Positions 8,378-17,819 of a stretch of DNA of 64,000 nucleotides are shown in pieces. Under the pieces are notes generated by a model. That model ran no database searches and was not told where the DNA came from. It saw only the letters and a program-made list of their open reading frames with translations. Source of the stretch: Streptomyces hyaluromycini (lineage in GTDB: Bacteria > Actinomycetota > Actinomycetes > Streptomycetales > Streptomycetaceae); NCBI RefSeq assembly GCF_002217755.1, contig NZ_BCFL01000017.1, positions 883,442-947,441 of the forward strand, in the 5' to 3' direction. A program made the position numbers and the translations under genes. Each line of letters opens with the position of its first letter. Positions within the stretch are counted from its first letter, which is position 1.

Positions 8378-9285
8378 CCACGCTCTCCATCGACCACGTC
8401 TCCCGCTGGTTCGGCAACGTGGTCGCCGTCAACGACATCACCATGACCATCGGCCCCGGCGTCACCGGTCTCCTCGGCCCCAACGGCGCCGGAAAGTCCA
8501 CCCTCATCAACATGATGGGCGGCTTCCTCGCCCCCTCCACCGGCACGGTCACCCTCGACGGCAAGCCGACCTGGCGCAACGAGGCCATCTACAAGCACAT
8601 CGGCATCGTCCCCGAGCGCGAGGCGATGTACGACTTCCTCACCGGCCGCGAATTCGTCGTCGCCAACGCCGAGTTGCAGGGCCTCGGCGCCAAGGCGGCC
8701 CAGAAGGCGCTCGCCACGGTCGAGATGGAGTACGCGCAGGACCGCAAGATCTCGACGTACTCCAAGGGCATGCGCCAGCGCGTGAAGATGGCGTCCGCCC
8801 TGGTCCACGAGCCGTCCCTGCTCCTCCTCGACGAGCCCTTCAACGGCATGGACCCGCGCCAGCGCATGCAGCTCATGGACCTGCTGCGCCGCATGGGCGA
8901 CGAGGGCCGTACCGTCCTCTTCTCGTCCCACATCCTCGAAGAGGTCGAGCAACTCGCCTGGCACATCGAGGTCGTGGTCGCCGGACGGCACGCGGCCAGC
9001 GGCGACTTCCGCAAGATCCGCCGCCTGATGACCGACCGCCCGCACCGCTACCTGGTCCGCTCCAGCGACGACCGCGCCCTCGCGGCCGCCCTCATCGCCG
9101 ACCCCTCCACCTCGGGCATCGAAGTCGACCTGGCCGAGGGCGCGCTGCGCATCCAGGCCGTCGACTTCGGCCGCTTCACCGCCCTGCTGCCCAAGGTCGC
9201 CCGCGACCACGGCATCCGGCTGCTCACGGTCTCGCCGTCCGACGAGTCCCTCGAATCCGTGTTCTCGTACCTGGTCGCGGCGTAG
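8374..9285 (+). CDS. ABC transporter ATP-binding protein (second pair)
   Basis: A 303-residue ABC ATPase. Walker A GPNGAGKST, signature YSKGMRQR, Walker B LLLLDEPFNGMD and the switch-His region SSHILEEV are all intact. The GTG start overlaps the permease stop in GTGA. The C-terminal part (RSSDDRALAAAL...) matches the accessory region of CcmA-type subunits. It is clearly paralogous to the first ATPase of the operon, which suggests duplication of an ATPase-permease unit. Confidence 0.93.
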   Translation: MTTLSIDHVSRWFGNVVAVNDITMTIGPGVTGLLGPNGAGKSTLINMMGGFLAPSTGTVTLDGKPTWRNEAIYKHIGIVPEREAMYDFLTGREFVVANAELQGLGAKAAQKALATVEMEYAQDRKISTYSKGMRQRVKMASALVHEPSLLLLDEPFNGMDPRQRMQLMDLLRRMGDEGRTVLFSSHILEEVEQLAWHIEVVVAGRHAASGDFRKIRRLMTDRPHRYLVRSSDDRALAAALIADPSTSGIEVDLAEGALRIQAVDFGRFTALLPKVARDHGIRLLTVSPSDESLESVFSYLVAA

Positions 9286-9295
9286 GAGGCCCAAG

Positions 9296-10015
9296 ATGTA
9301 CGACCCCACAGTCGCCCGGCTCACCTACCGAGCCCTTCTCGGCCGCCGCCGGGCCCTCATCCTGGGCGCCCTGCCGCTGTTGCTGATCGCGATCTCCGTC
9401 GTCGTCCGCGGCCTCGCCGGCGCCGACGACCAGACGGCCTCCGACCTGCTCGGCGGCCTCGCCCTCGCCACCATGGTGCCGATCATCGGCGTCATCGCCG
9501 GCACGGGTGCGATCGGCCCGGAGATCGACGACGGCTCGGTGGTGTACCTGCTGTCCAAGCCGATCAAACGGCCGACGATCATCTTCACCAAGCTGATCGT
9601 GGCCATCGCCGTGACGATGGTCTTCTCCGCCCTGCCGACCCTGATCGCGGGCTTCATCCTCAACGGCAACGGCCAGCAGATCGCCGTCGCCTACACGGTC
9701 GCCGCGCTGGTCGCCTCCATCGCCTACGCCGCGCTCTTCCTGCTCCTCGGGACGGTGTCCCGGCACGCGGTGGTCTTCGGGCTCGTCTACGCCCTGGTCT
9801 GGGAGGCCCTGTTCGGCTCCCTGGTCCCCGGCGCACGGACGCTGAGCGTCCAGCAGTGGTCCCTGGCGGTCGCCCACAAGGTGACCGGCGGCGAACTGGT
9901 CACGTCCGACGTCTCCCTGACGACGGGCACGGTGCTGCTGGTCGCGGTGACCGTCCTGGCCACCTGGTACGCCGGCCAGAAGCTGCGCTCGCTGACGCTG
10001 GCGGGCGAGGAGTAG
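9296..10015 (+). CDS. ABC transporter permease (second pair)
   Basis: A 239-residue ABC-2 permease with about six membrane helices, starting at RALILGALPLLLIAISVVV. ATG 9296 follows TAGGAGG 10 bases after the preceding stop. GAIGPEIDDGSVVYLLSKPI corresponds to the cytosolic loop conserved in this permease class. It is shorter than its paralogue at 7469. It is the last transporter gene of the operon and probably heterodimerises with it. Confidence 0.92.
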   Translation: MYDPTVARLTYRALLGRRRALILGALPLLLIAISVVVRGLAGADDQTASDLLGGLALATMVPIIGVIAGTGAIGPEIDDGSVVYLLSKPIKRPTIIFTKLIVAIAVTMVFSALPTLIAGFILNGNGQQIAVAYTVAALVASIAYAALFLLLGTVSRHAVVFGLVYALVWEALFGSLVPGARTLSVQQWSLAVAHKVTGGELVTSDVSLTTGTVLLVAVTVLATWYAGQKLRSLTLAGEE

Positions 10016-10094
10016 ACGCCCGCTTTATTGACGGGGGCTTCATCCGGGTCCCGGCACACTGGGCAAAGGGGATGTTCTGTGGAGAGGAACGGGG

Positions 10095-10313
10095 ATGGCT
10101 GAGGGTTTCCGGGACGCCGACGCAGACTGGGACGGCGTGGTGCTGGACGAGGAGTTCATACGGTCCGCGGGGGCGGCGGAGCCGTCCGCGCGAGCGCGGA
10201 TGCTGGCAGCTCGCTGGAAGGCCGAGAAACCCGAGCCGCAGCCGTGGCGGTCGGACGAGCCGCCGGCCGGTTGGTTCTTCAGCAAGGGCCGGCGGCGTTG
10301 GTGGCGCCGGTAG
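10095..10313 (+). CDS. Small conserved hypothetical protein
   Basis: A 72-residue, highly charged soluble protein (MAEGFRDADADWDG...) ending in a basic WW segment (GRRRWWRR). A clear ribosome site GGAGAGGAACGGGG precedes ATG 10095. It follows the ABC operon by 79 bases and may be its last gene. No domain recognised. A repeat with a strong hairpin follows immediately and probably terminates transcription. Confidence 0.7.
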   Translation: MAEGFRDADADWDGVVLDEEFIRSAGAAEPSARARMLAARWKAEKPEPQPWRSDEPPAGWFFSKGRRRWWRR

Positions 10314-10324
10314 GCGGTTCTTCG

Positions 10325-10383
10325 GCTGCGGGGCGGTGGGGGCCGGTCGCGCAGTTCCCCGCGCCCCTGACGGGGCGCTTCAG
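10325..10383 (-). repeat. Streptomyces dispersed intergenic repeat, copy 2 (reverse orientation)
   Basis: Reads GGTCGCGCAGTTCCCCGCGC then CCCTGACGGGGCGC on the plus strand, the reverse complement of copies 1, 3 and 4. The GCGCCCCGTCAGGGGCGC palindrome can form a strong hairpin. It faces copy 3 across the tRNA-Ser gene. Confidence 0.85.
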
Positions 10384-10468
10384 TGAGCCCTTTTTAATCA
10401 GTGGCGGCCAACTCGGCTCAAAGGCACAGTTGTTGTGTCACCCCACCATCTGGGAGAGGAGCCGGACG

Positions 10469-10531
10469 ATGTCCATGCACGACAGTACGTCCCGCTCCCG
10501 TCAGGGCAGCCTTCGGCGGATCGCCGTGTAG
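10469..10531 (+). CDS. Possible 20-residue peptide
   Basis: ATG 10469 follows GAGAGGAGCC and encodes a Ser/Arg-rich peptide (MSMHDSTSRSRQGSLRRIAV) ending in TAG. The ribosome site is good, but the frame is too short to judge. It lies just upstream of tRNA-Ser and could be chance. Confidence 0.25.
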   Translation: MSMHDSTSRSRQGSLRRIAV

Positions 10532-10589
10532 CTGCCCGGGGCGGCCGCTTCGAGCACGCGATGGTCGCTCTCGCGTGGGCCGCCCACCC

Positions 10590-10678
<89 letters not shown>

Positions 10679-10700
10679 AAGACATTCAGGAAGCCTCGGC

Positions 10701-10763
10701 TGTAGCGCCCCTTCAGGGGCGCGGGGAACTGCGCGACCAGCCCCCACACACCCGCAGCCAACC
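10701..10763 (+). repeat. Streptomyces dispersed intergenic repeat, copy 3
   Basis: GTAGCGCCCCTTCAGGGGCG is followed by GGGGAACTGCGCGACCAGCC and ACCCGCAG. It lies between tRNA-Ser and the convergent HAD gene, where its hairpin could terminate both. Confidence 0.87.
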
Positions 10764-10770
10764 GACAACC

Positions 10771-11568
10771 TCAGCCGAGCAGACGCTCCAACACCACCGC
10801 GATCCCGTCCTCCTCGTTGGAGGACGTCACCTCGTCCGCCACAGCCTTCAGTTCCTCATGAGCGTTGGCCATGGCCACGCCCCGAGCCGCCCAGGCGAAC
10901 ATCGGGATGTCGTTCGGCATGTCGCCGAAGGCGATCGTGTCGGCGGACTTGAGGCCCAGCCGGCGCGCGGCCAGCGAGAGACCCGTTGCCTTCGACAGCC
11001 CCAGGGGCAGCAACTCGACGATTCCCGCGCCCGCCATGGCCACCGTGACAAAGCCCCCGGCCGCCTGCCGCGCCGCTTCCGCGAGCTCGTCGTCGGACAG
11101 ATCCGGGTGCTGTATGTAGATCTTGTTCAGCGGGGCCGCCCAGAGGTCGGCCACGTCCGTGAAGGGGGTCGACGGAAGATGGCCCGTCACCGCGTACCCC
11201 GGCCCCACCAGCACGTCGCCGTCGAGGCCGTCACGGCTCGCCGCCAGGTACAGCGGGCCGACCTCGGCCTCGATCTTCGCGAGGGCGACCCCGGCCAGCT
11301 GCCGGTCCAGTGTCACGGACGTCAGCAGGCGGTGCGCCCCGGCGTCGTACACCTGCGCCCCCTGGGCGCACACGGCGAGGCCCTCGTAGCCGAGGTCGTC
11401 GAGGATGTGCCGGGTCCAGGGGGCTCCGCGGCCGGTGACGACGATGTGCGTGGCGCCCGCCGCGGTGGCCGCGGCGAGCGCGTCACGGGTGCGCTGCGAG
11501 ATCGACTCGTCGGAGCGCAGCAGCGTCCCGTCGAGGTCGGTGGCGATGAGCCCGTAGGGGAAGCTCAC
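10771..11568 (-). CDS. HAD-superfamily (Cof-type) phosphatase
   Basis: A 265-residue HAD hydrolase of the IIB/Cof class. Motif I is [13 protein letters not shown], motif II is VVTGRG, and motif III/IV is [14 protein letters not shown]. The C2 cap lies between about residues 85 and 190. Members dephosphorylate sugar phosphates, FMN precursors or related small molecules; the substrate here is not predictable. GTG 11568 overlaps the serS stop in GTGA, so the two genes are translationally coupled. Confidence 0.92.
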   Translation of the reverse strand: MSFPYGLIATDLDGTLLRSDESISQRTRDALAAATAAGATHIVVTGRGAPWTRHILDDLGYEGLAVCAQGAQVYDAGAHRLLTSVTLDRQLAGVALAKIEAEVGPLYLAASRDGLDGDVLVGPGYAVTGHLPSTPFTDVADLWAAPLNKIYIQHPDLSDDELAEAARQAAGGFVTVAMAGAGIVELLPLGLSKATGLSLAARRLGLKSADTIAFGDMPNDIPMFAWAARGVAMANAHEELKAVADEVTSSNEEDGIAVVLERLLG

Positions 11569-12842
11569 CGGGACACCGGCTCCAGGACCTCCCGGCCGCC
11601 CAGGTACGGGCGCAGCACCTCGGGCACGTACACCGAACCGTCGGCCTGCTGGTGGTTCTCCAGGATCGCCACGATGGTCCGCGGCACGGCACACAGCGTG
11701 CCGTTGAGCGTGGCCAGCGGCTTGACCTGCTTGCCGTCGCGGACCCGGATCGACAGCCGGCGGGACTGGAACTCGGTGCAGTCCGACGTCGACGTCAGCT
11801 CGCGGTACTTGCCCTGCGTCGGGATCCACGCCTCGCAGTCGAACTTGCGGGCGGCCGAGGCGCCGAGGTCACCGGTGGCGACGTCGATGACGCGGAACGG
11901 CAGTTCAAGCGAGGTCAGCCACTGCTTCTCCCAGGCCAGCAGCCGCTGGTGCTCCGCCTCCGAGTCCTCGGGGGCGACGTAGGAGAACATCTCCACCTTG
12001 TCGAACTGGTGGACGCGGAAGATGCCCTTGGTGTCCTTGCCGTGCGAACCGGCCTCGCGGCGGAAGCAGGGCGAGAAGCCGGCGTAGCGCAGCGGGAGGC
12101 GCTCGGCGTCGATGATCTCGTCCATGTGGTACGCGGCGAGGGGCACCTCGGACGTGCCGACCAGGTAGAGGTCGTCCTTGTCGAGGTGGTAGACGTCCTG
12201 GGCCGCCTGGCCGAGGAAGCCGGTGCCCGCCATGGACTGCGGGCGGACCAGCGCCGGGGTCAGCATCGGCGTGAAGCCGGCCTCAGTGGCCTGGGCGATC
12301 GCCGCGTTGACGAGCGCCAGCTCCAGCAGGGCGCCGACGCCGGTCAGGAAGTAGAAGCGGGAGCCGGAGACCTTGGCGCCGCGCTCGACGTCGATCGCGC
12401 CGAGCAGCTGGCCCAGCTCCAGGTGGTCCTTGGGCTCGAAGCCCTCGGCGCCGAAGTCACGGATCGTGCCGTGCTCCTCAAGGGTGACGAAGTCCTCCTC
12501 GCCGCCGACGGGGACGTCGGGGTGGACGAGGTTGCCGAGCCTGAGCAGCAGCTCATGGGCCTCGGCGTCGGCGGCGTCGCGCTCGGCGTCGGCGGTCTTG
12601 ACGTCGGCCTTCAGCTGCTCGGCCTTCTTCAGCAGCTCGGCCTTCTCGTCGGCGGAGGCCTTGGGGATGAGCTTGCCGAGCTGCTTCTGTTCGTTGCGCA
12701 GCTCGTCGAAGCGGACGCCGGAGGACCTGCGCCGCTCGTCGGCAGAGAGGAGGGAGTCGACGAGCGCGACGTCCTCTCCACGGGCGCGCTGGGACGCGCG
12801 CACACGGTCGGGGTCCTCACGGAGCAGGCGAAGGTCAATCAC
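11565..12842 (-). CDS. serS: Seryl-tRNA synthetase
   Basis: A 425-residue class II synthetase that charges tRNA-Ser. The N-terminal helical hairpin arm (about residues 25-105, [20 protein letters not shown]) binds the long variable arm of tRNA-Ser. The catalytic domain has motif 2 ([19 protein letters not shown]) and motif 3 near the C-terminus ([20 protein letters not shown]). GTG 12842 gives [11 protein letters not shown], the usual family start. Its promoter must lie in the DnaA-box-rich spacer upstream. It is coupled to the HAD phosphatase, and a tRNA-Ser gene lies 0.9 kb beyond. Confidence 0.98.
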   Translation of the reverse strand: MIDLRLLREDPDRVRASQRARGEDVALVDSLLSADERRRSSGVRFDELRNEQKQLGKLIPKASADEKAELLKKAEQLKADVKTADAERDAADAEAHELLLRLGNLVHPDVPVGGEEDFVTLEEHGTIRDFGAEGFEPKDHLELGQLLGAIDVERGAKVSGSRFYFLTGVGALLELALVNAAIAQATEAGFTPMLTPALVRPQSMAGTGFLGQAAQDVYHLDKDDLYLVGTSEVPLAAYHMDEIIDAERLPLRYAGFSPCFRREAGSHGKDTKGIFRVHQFDKVEMFSYVAPEDSEAEHQRLLAWEKQWLTSLELPFRVIDVATGDLGASAARKFDCEAWIPTQGKYRELTSTSDCTEFQSRRLSIRVRDGKQVKPLATLNGTLCAVPRTIVAILENHQQADGSVYVPEVLRPYLGGREVLEPVSR

Positions 12843-13036
12843 GTAGCCAAGGCTACCGGTGCGGGGTTGCCCCTCACGAATCACTATTCGTACGTGTTCC
12901 GAATCGCGGCTTACGTTGCGTTATGGGGGAATTGCCTAGCGTGTCAATAAAAAGTGTCTCACTCCCTGGGACGGGGCAAGCGCGGGGCCTGCGGTTGACT
13001 GGATTCCCTTGTGGAGAACGGAACTTGGGGGTGCGG

Positions 13037-13349
13037 TTGTCCACAGGTATCCACGCCCTCCCAAGAGTTATCCACAGGCTGTGTGGATGGGGTGTGGACT
13101 TCGGAATTGATCACTCCGCAGGCGACCTGTGAAGAGAGGAATTCCCGGTTCAAACCATGACAACACCCTCTTTCGAGTGGAAAGGCGTCGCTCCAAAAGA
13201 TGAACCATGGGAAACGAGTGGACGAAGGGTGATGTGGGCGAGTGGGGCCGTGCCGGCGGCCTGTAGGGCGATTTGTCGACAGACTCATGCTTCGCTGTCG
13301 ACTTGTCCCCAGGTCGAGATGGGCACCTGTGGATAACTCCTGTGGATAA
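13037..13349. promoter_or_regulatory. DnaA-box cluster in the serS-pheA spacer
   Basis: The 530-base spacer holds no convincing gene but is rich in DnaA-box sequences. Perfect boxes are TTGTCCACA at 13037-13045, TTATCCACA at 13068-13076, and its reverse complement at 13328-13336 and 13341-13349. Weaker matches are near 13047, 13082, 13093 and 13303. The two downstream boxes lie 13 bases apart in the same orientation. Chromosomal DnaA-box clusters that titrate DnaA are known in Streptomyces; binding here is inferred. The serS promoter lies in the same region. Confidence 0.65.
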
Positions 13350-13372
13350 CGAAGATATGAGGGTACGACTGG

Positions 13373-14308
13373 TTAGAAGCGGCCGTCCTGGCAGCGCGCC
13401 ACCCAGTCGGCGGCCGCCATGAACTCCTCGTCCGACGTTCCCGGCCGGGTGGGCCCCGCGGCCTCGCCCGGCTTGATGTCCGCCCGCGGGTAGGAGCCCA
13501 GGAACCGCACCTGGCGGCAGATCCGCTTCAGCCCCATCAGGGCCTCCGCCACCCGCCGGTCGGAGATGTGGCCCTCGGCGTCGATGCAGAAGCAGTAGTT
13601 GCCGATGCCGGCTCCGGTCGGCCGGGACTGCAGCAGCATGAGGTTGATGCCCCGGGTGGCGAACTCGCCGAGCAGGTCGCGCAGCCCGCCGGGGTGGTCG
13701 TCGTTCTGCCAGAGCACGACCGATGTCTTGTCCGCTCCGGTGGGGGCGGCGGGCCGGGCCGGGCGGCCGACCAGGACGAACCGGGTCTGCGCGTTCTCCG
13801 CGTCGTGGATCCCGGTCTCCAGGGCCTCCAGGCCGTACCGCTCGGCCGCGAACTCGCCGGCGAACGCGGCGTCGTAGCGGCCCTCCTGGACCAGGCGGGC
13901 GCCGTCCGCGTTGGAGGCGGCGGACTCCCAGAGGGCGTCCGGGAGGTGGGCCCGCAGCCAGTTGCGGACCTGGGGCTGGGCCACCGGATGGGCGGTCACC
14001 GTCTTGATCTCGGAGAGCTTGGTGCCGGGGCGGACCAGCAGGGCGAAGGTGATCGACAGCAGCACCTCGCGGTAGATCGTCAGCGGCTTGCCCGCGACCA
14101 GCTCGTCGAGGGTCGTGGTGACCCCGCCCTCGACGGAGTTCTCGATCGGCACGAACGCGGCCTCGGCCTCGCCGTTGCGCACGGCGTCCAGCGCGGACTG
14201 CACGGAGACGTACGGGATCAGCTCCCGGGTGGCGGACTCCGGAAGGGTGCGCAGGGCGACTTCGGTGAAGGTGCCTTCGGGACCGAGATACGCATAGCTC
14301 GCTGGCAT
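13373..14308 (-). CDS. pheA: Prephenate dehydratase
   Basis: A 311-residue monofunctional enzyme converting prephenate to phenylpyruvate in phenylalanine synthesis. The N-terminal catalytic domain begins YAYLGPEGTFTE and contains the TRF motif (NAQTRFVLVGR, near residue 180). A C-terminal ACT domain (VVLWQNDDHPGGLRDLLGEF, then SRPTGAGIGNYCFCIDAEGH) is the usual site of feedback control by Phe. ATG 14308 (MPASYAYLG) is the normal family start. Confidence 0.96.
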   Translation of the reverse strand: MPASYAYLGPEGTFTEVALRTLPESATRELIPYVSVQSALDAVRNGEAEAAFVPIENSVEGGVTTTLDELVAGKPLTIYREVLLSITFALLVRPGTKLSEIKTVTAHPVAQPQVRNWLRAHLPDALWESAASNADGARLVQEGRYDAAFAGEFAAERYGLEALETGIHDAENAQTRFVLVGRPARPAAPTGADKTSVVLWQNDDHPGGLRDLLGEFATRGINLMLLQSRPTGAGIGNYCFCIDAEGHISDRRVAEALMGLKRICRQVRFLGSYPRADIKPGEAAGPTRPGTSDEEFMAAADWVARCQDGRF

Positions 14309-14473
14309 GTCCCTCACCCTAATGGGCGCAGGGAGACGCGGCTCACTTGTCTCATCGGATCCACTCGACCGGGTGGTTTGAAGACCGGAAACGCACCAAT
14401 AGTGATCAGAAGCCACTGTGGTAACCGGGCGCCGACCGGGTAGCGACCGGGTACACCCGGGTACGCCCGGGAA

Positions 14474-15748
14474 TCAGCCCTCCAGGAGCCGCTGCCCCAC
14501 ATACTCCCCGGCCGCCGCGCCGCCCGGCACCGCGAACAGGCCGCTCGCCTCGTGCCGGATGTACTGCGACAGCGCGTCCCCGCGGTCCAGCTTCCGCTGC
14601 AGCGGCACGAACCCGCGCAGCGGATCGGCCTGCCAGCAGACGAAGAGCAGCCCCGCGTCCGGTGTCCCGTCCGCGTCGATGCCGTCGTGGTACGAGAACG
14701 GGCGCCGCAGGATGGCCGCACCCCCGTTCTGGTCGGGCCGGGTGATCCTGGCATGGGCGTTGATCGGGACGACGTACTCTCCGTCCGCCCTGGCCTTCTC
14801 CAGGTCCATCGCCGTCGTCTCGGTGCCCCCGGACAGCGGCGCCCCGTTCGACTTCTTCCGCCCGATCACGTTCTCCTGGGCCGTGAGCGACAGCTTCTCC
14901 CAGTCGTCGAGGAGCATGCGGATCCGGCGTACGACGGCGTAGGAGCCGTTCGCCATCCACCCCGGCTCGCCCGACGACGGTACGAAGATCCGCTGGTCGA
15001 AGTCGGACTCCGTCGGCTTCGGGTTGCGTGTGCCGTCCAGCTGGCCCATGAGGTTGCGGGCGGTCATGGGGTGGGCGGTGGCGCCCGGGGTGCGGTTGAA
15101 GCCGTTCATCTGCCAGCGGACCTTCGCCGCGCTGCCCGCGTCCTTCTGGATCGCGCGCAGGGCGTGGAAGGCGACCAGGGCGTCGTCGGCGCCGATCTGC
15201 ACCCACAGATCGCCGTTGCTGCGGCTCTTGTCGAGGTGGTCGGAGGAGAAGTCGGGCAGCGGGTCCAGGGCGGACGGCCGCTGTTTCTCCAGGCCGGTAC
15301 GGCTGAAGAAGCTGTTGCCGAAGCCGAAGGTGATCGTCAGCGCCGAGGGACCCGCGTCCCGGGCCACGTCCGTGTCGTCCTGCGTCATCGGCTCGCCGGC
15401 CATCAGCCGCCCGGCCGTCGTCGACCAGCGGCGCAACAGCGCGGCGGCCTCGGTGCGGCCCGCGCCCGCCGCCAGGTCGAAGGCGACCAGATGGCCGCGA
15501 GCCTGGAGACCCTCGGTGATGCCGGGCTGATGTTTCCCGTGAAACATCGCCCGGTCGGAGCCGACCGAGCTGAGCGGGGTGGCCTGGGCGGGGGCGGCCG
15601 CGTAGCCGACGCCCGCGCCCGCCGCGCCGAGCACGAGCCCGGTGGCCCCGGCGGTGCCGAGCAGCGCGCGCCGGCTGATGCCCCCGGCCGGGAGAGCCGC
15701 GGCGGCTGCGGTACGGGTCTCGGGGACGGACTGGGACTGTTCAGGCAT
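14474..15748 (-). CDS. dtpA: Tat-exported DyP-type heme peroxidase DtpA/EfeB
   Basis: A 424-residue dye-decolorising peroxidase. The twin-arginine signal ISRRALLGTAGATG is followed by an Ala-rich segment, so it is exported folded. The distal GXXDG motif is in GQLDGTRNPKP near residue 240; the proximal His is in VPINAHARITRP. It starts 8 bases after copCD. In Streptomyces lividans DtpA, encoded beside a Sco and a PCu(A)C-type protein, is needed for maturation of the copper oxidase GlxA. The same neighbourhood here supports that role. Confidence 0.93.
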   Translation of the reverse strand: MPEQSQSVPETRTAAAAALPAGGISRRALLGTAGATGLVLGAAGAGVGYAAAPAQATPLSSVGSDRAMFHGKHQPGITEGLQARGHLVAFDLAAGAGRTEAAALLRRWSTTAGRLMAGEPMTQDDTDVARDAGPSALTITFGFGNSFFSRTGLEKQRPSALDPLPDFSSDHLDKSRSNGDLWVQIGADDALVAFHALRAIQKDAGSAAKVRWQMNGFNRTPGATAHPMTARNLMGQLDGTRNPKPTESDFDQRIFVPSSGEPGWMANGSYAVVRRIRMLLDDWEKLSLTAQENVIGRKKSNGAPLSGGTETTAMDLEKARADGEYVVPINAHARITRPDQNGGAAILRRPFSYHDGIDADGTPDAGLLFVCWQADPLRGFVPLQRKLDRGDALSQYIRHEASGLFAVPGGAAAGEYVGQRLLEG

Positions 15749-15756
15749 GGTGCGGT

Positions 15757-17805
15757 TCAGCCGATCTGAGCGTTCTTGGAGACGGTCACCTGGTCGATGT
15801 CGGAGGTCCGCACGGTGACGGAGACCTGCCAGTCGCCGGCCATCGGGATCTGCACGCCGTTCGCGGCCCAGTGCCCGGTGGTGACGTGGTCGGGGGCCAC
15901 GGGAAGCGGCCCGATCTTCTTGGCGGCGAGGGTGAAGGCGACCTTCACCTCGGGGACGTCGAAGGCCCGGCCGTTGGGGCGCTGGACGTAGACGTGCATC
16001 TCGTTGCTGCCCACGGTCGCGGGGTCGAGGTCTACGCGGACGACGCCCTTGCCGTCCGTGCCGCCGGTGTCGAACGACATGTCGAGGGTCAGTGCGCCAG
16101 AGGAGGAGCTCGACGCCGAGGAGGACGAGGAGGACGACGAGGACGAGGAGGCGGCCTTGGCGTCCTGTTCGGTACGGCCGGGCTCGGTCTGCGTCAGTAC
16201 GGTCGTGACGGCGAGCAGGACGACGGCGACCCCGGCCTCGGCGAGCACCGAGCGGCGCAGGCCGAAGCGGTGCGGGTCGGCGTCGCGGAGGCGCTTCTGC
16301 CGGGCGGTGTCCATGGCGGACTGCTGGCGGGCGAGCTGGGCGGCGCGCTCGGGGGCGTCGTCGGCGGAGGCGACCTTGCCGGATACCCCCGACACGCCGG
16401 ATGCACCGGAAGCACCGGAGACGCCGGTGCCGGCCTTGGCAGGTGCCTCCTTCGTGGCGACAGACGCCTTGACCGTCTCCTTCTCCTCCCCCGCCCCTTG
16501 CTCGACCTCTTCCTCTTCCTCAGCGTCGGCCTTGGCCTCTTCCGATTCCTGTTCCTCCGTCTCCGTCACCGCCGCGTCCGTGAGCCGCCCCGTCCACCGT
16601 CGCGAGATGGACGCGATGCCGACGAGCAGCGCCACGAGCCCGATCTTGACCAGCAGCAGTTCGCCGTACGCCGTGTCGGTGAACGCCGACCAGGAGCCGA
16701 GCTGGCGCCAGGACTGGTAGATGCCGGTGCCGACCAGGGTGAGCACCGATCCGAAGGCGACGCGGGAGAAGCGGCGCACGGTGGCGGACTCGACGGGGGT
16801 GTCGGCGGGCGCCCGGTAGAGGGCGACCAGCAGGGCCGTGAGGCCGCCCAGCCAGGCGGCCACGGCGAGCAGGTGGACGACGTCGACCGGCATCGCGATG
16901 CCCGGCTGGAGTCCGGTGGAGGCGTGCTCGGCCATGGCCCAGCTCGCCGCGAGCCCGGCGGCCACGACGGTGCCGCCGATGGCGAGCCCGAAGGTCAGGT
17001 CGCGCTTCTCCGCTTCCTCCTCGCGCTTGTCGTACGCGCCGAAGAGGACGGCGATGAACAGCGCGGCCGCCGCGAGCAGCAGCAGCCGGGAGACCAGGGC
17101 CGCCCCGGCCTTGGTCTGCAGGACCTGGCCGAGCAGGTTGAGGTCGAAGATGTCGCCGACACTGCCGGAGGTCGTGTAGGAGCCGCGCAGGAGCAGCAGC
17201 CAGAGGGTGGCGGCGGTGAGCGTCAGCCAGCCGCCGACGACAAGGCGCTGCATGGCCCGCACCCCGGAGCCGCGCTGCCAGCAGGCGAGGACGAAGGCGG
17301 CGCCGCCGACGAGCACGATGTACCCGGCGTACGACATGTACCGCCCGAAGCCGTACAGCCAGCCGACGACCCCGCCGCCCACGTCCTGGTCCGGGACGGA
17401 GGCGACGGTCTTGGAGGGCGTGCCCACGGAGAAGGTGAAGGCGCCGCCGACGGGGTGGCTGTCGGCGGAGACGACCTGGTAGGCGACGGTGTACGTGCCC
17501 TTGCCGAGCCCGCTCTTGAGCTGCACGGCGTAGGTCGTGCCGCTCAGGTTGGTCGGCTTGCGCAGGTCGACCCGCTTGCCCTCGGGGTCGAGGACCCGCA
17601 GGGAGTTGTCGTTCATCGACACGTTCTCGGAGAACGTGAGCGAGACCTGGTCGGGCGCCTTGGGGACCACCACCCCCTGGGAAGGGTCGCTGCCGGTCAG
17701 CGCGGCATGCGCGGAGGCCGGCCCGGCGCCGGCCAGCAGCGCGCCGGTGACGGCGATGAACAGCAGCACCAGGGTGCGCAGGCGGGGGGTGATGGTCCGC
17801 GTCAA
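15757..17805 (-). CDS. CopC-CopD copper import/resistance fusion with C-terminal YtkA-like domain
   Basis: A 682-residue membrane protein. A signal peptide ends at SAHAALTGSDP, leaving a His near the mature N-terminus as in CopC; a second conserved His is in DSHPVGGAFTF. Residues about 145-400 give eight hydrophobic helices of CopD. An acidic Glu-rich cytosolic stretch (about 410-450) and a low-complexity Gly/Ser/Ala stretch follow, then another helix, a run of Ser (about 560-590) and a final beta-rich YtkA-like domain. The Glu-rich and poly-Ser segments are unusual linkers. Operon position between PCu(A)C and DtpA points to copper transfer across the membrane. Confidence 0.9.
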   Translation of the reverse strand: MTRTITPRLRTLVLLFIAVTGALLAGAGPASAHAALTGSDPSQGVVVPKAPDQVSLTFSENVSMNDNSLRVLDPEGKRVDLRKPTNLSGTTYAVQLKSGLGKGTYTVAYQVVSADSHPVGGAFTFSVGTPSKTVASVPDQDVGGGVVGWLYGFGRYMSYAGYIVLVGGAAFVLACWQRGSGVRAMQRLVVGGWLTLTAATLWLLLLRGSYTTSGSVGDIFDLNLLGQVLQTKAGAALVSRLLLLAAAALFIAVLFGAYDKREEEAEKRDLTFGLAIGGTVVAAGLAASWAMAEHASTGLQPGIAMPVDVVHLLAVAAWLGGLTALLVALYRAPADTPVESATVRRFSRVAFGSVLTLVGTGIYQSWRQLGSWSAFTDTAYGELLLVKIGLVALLVGIASISRRWTGRLTDAAVTETEEQESEEAKADAEEEEEVEQGAGEEKETVKASVATKEAPAKAGTGVSGASGASGVSGVSGKVASADDAPERAAQLARQQSAMDTARQKRLRDADPHRFGLRRSVLAEAGVAVVLLAVTTVLTQTEPGRTEQDAKAASSSSSSSSSSSASSSSSGALTLDMSFDTGGTDGKGVVRVDLDPATVGSNEMHVYVQRPNGRAFDVPEVKVAFTLAAKKIGPLPVAPDHVTTGHWAANGVQIPMAGDWQVSVTVRTSDIDQVTVSKNAQIG

Positions 17806-17819
17806 GGTCGGTCCCTCCC

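Noticed and set aside
10469..10531. Attenuator leader peptide
   Set aside because: It has a ribosome site, but no run of one amino acid codon and no downstream biosynthetic gene; kept only as a low-confidence ORF.
13037..13349. Replication origin oriC
   Set aside because: DnaA boxes are present, but dnaA/dnaN are not adjacent and the number of boxes is far below the Streptomyces origin.
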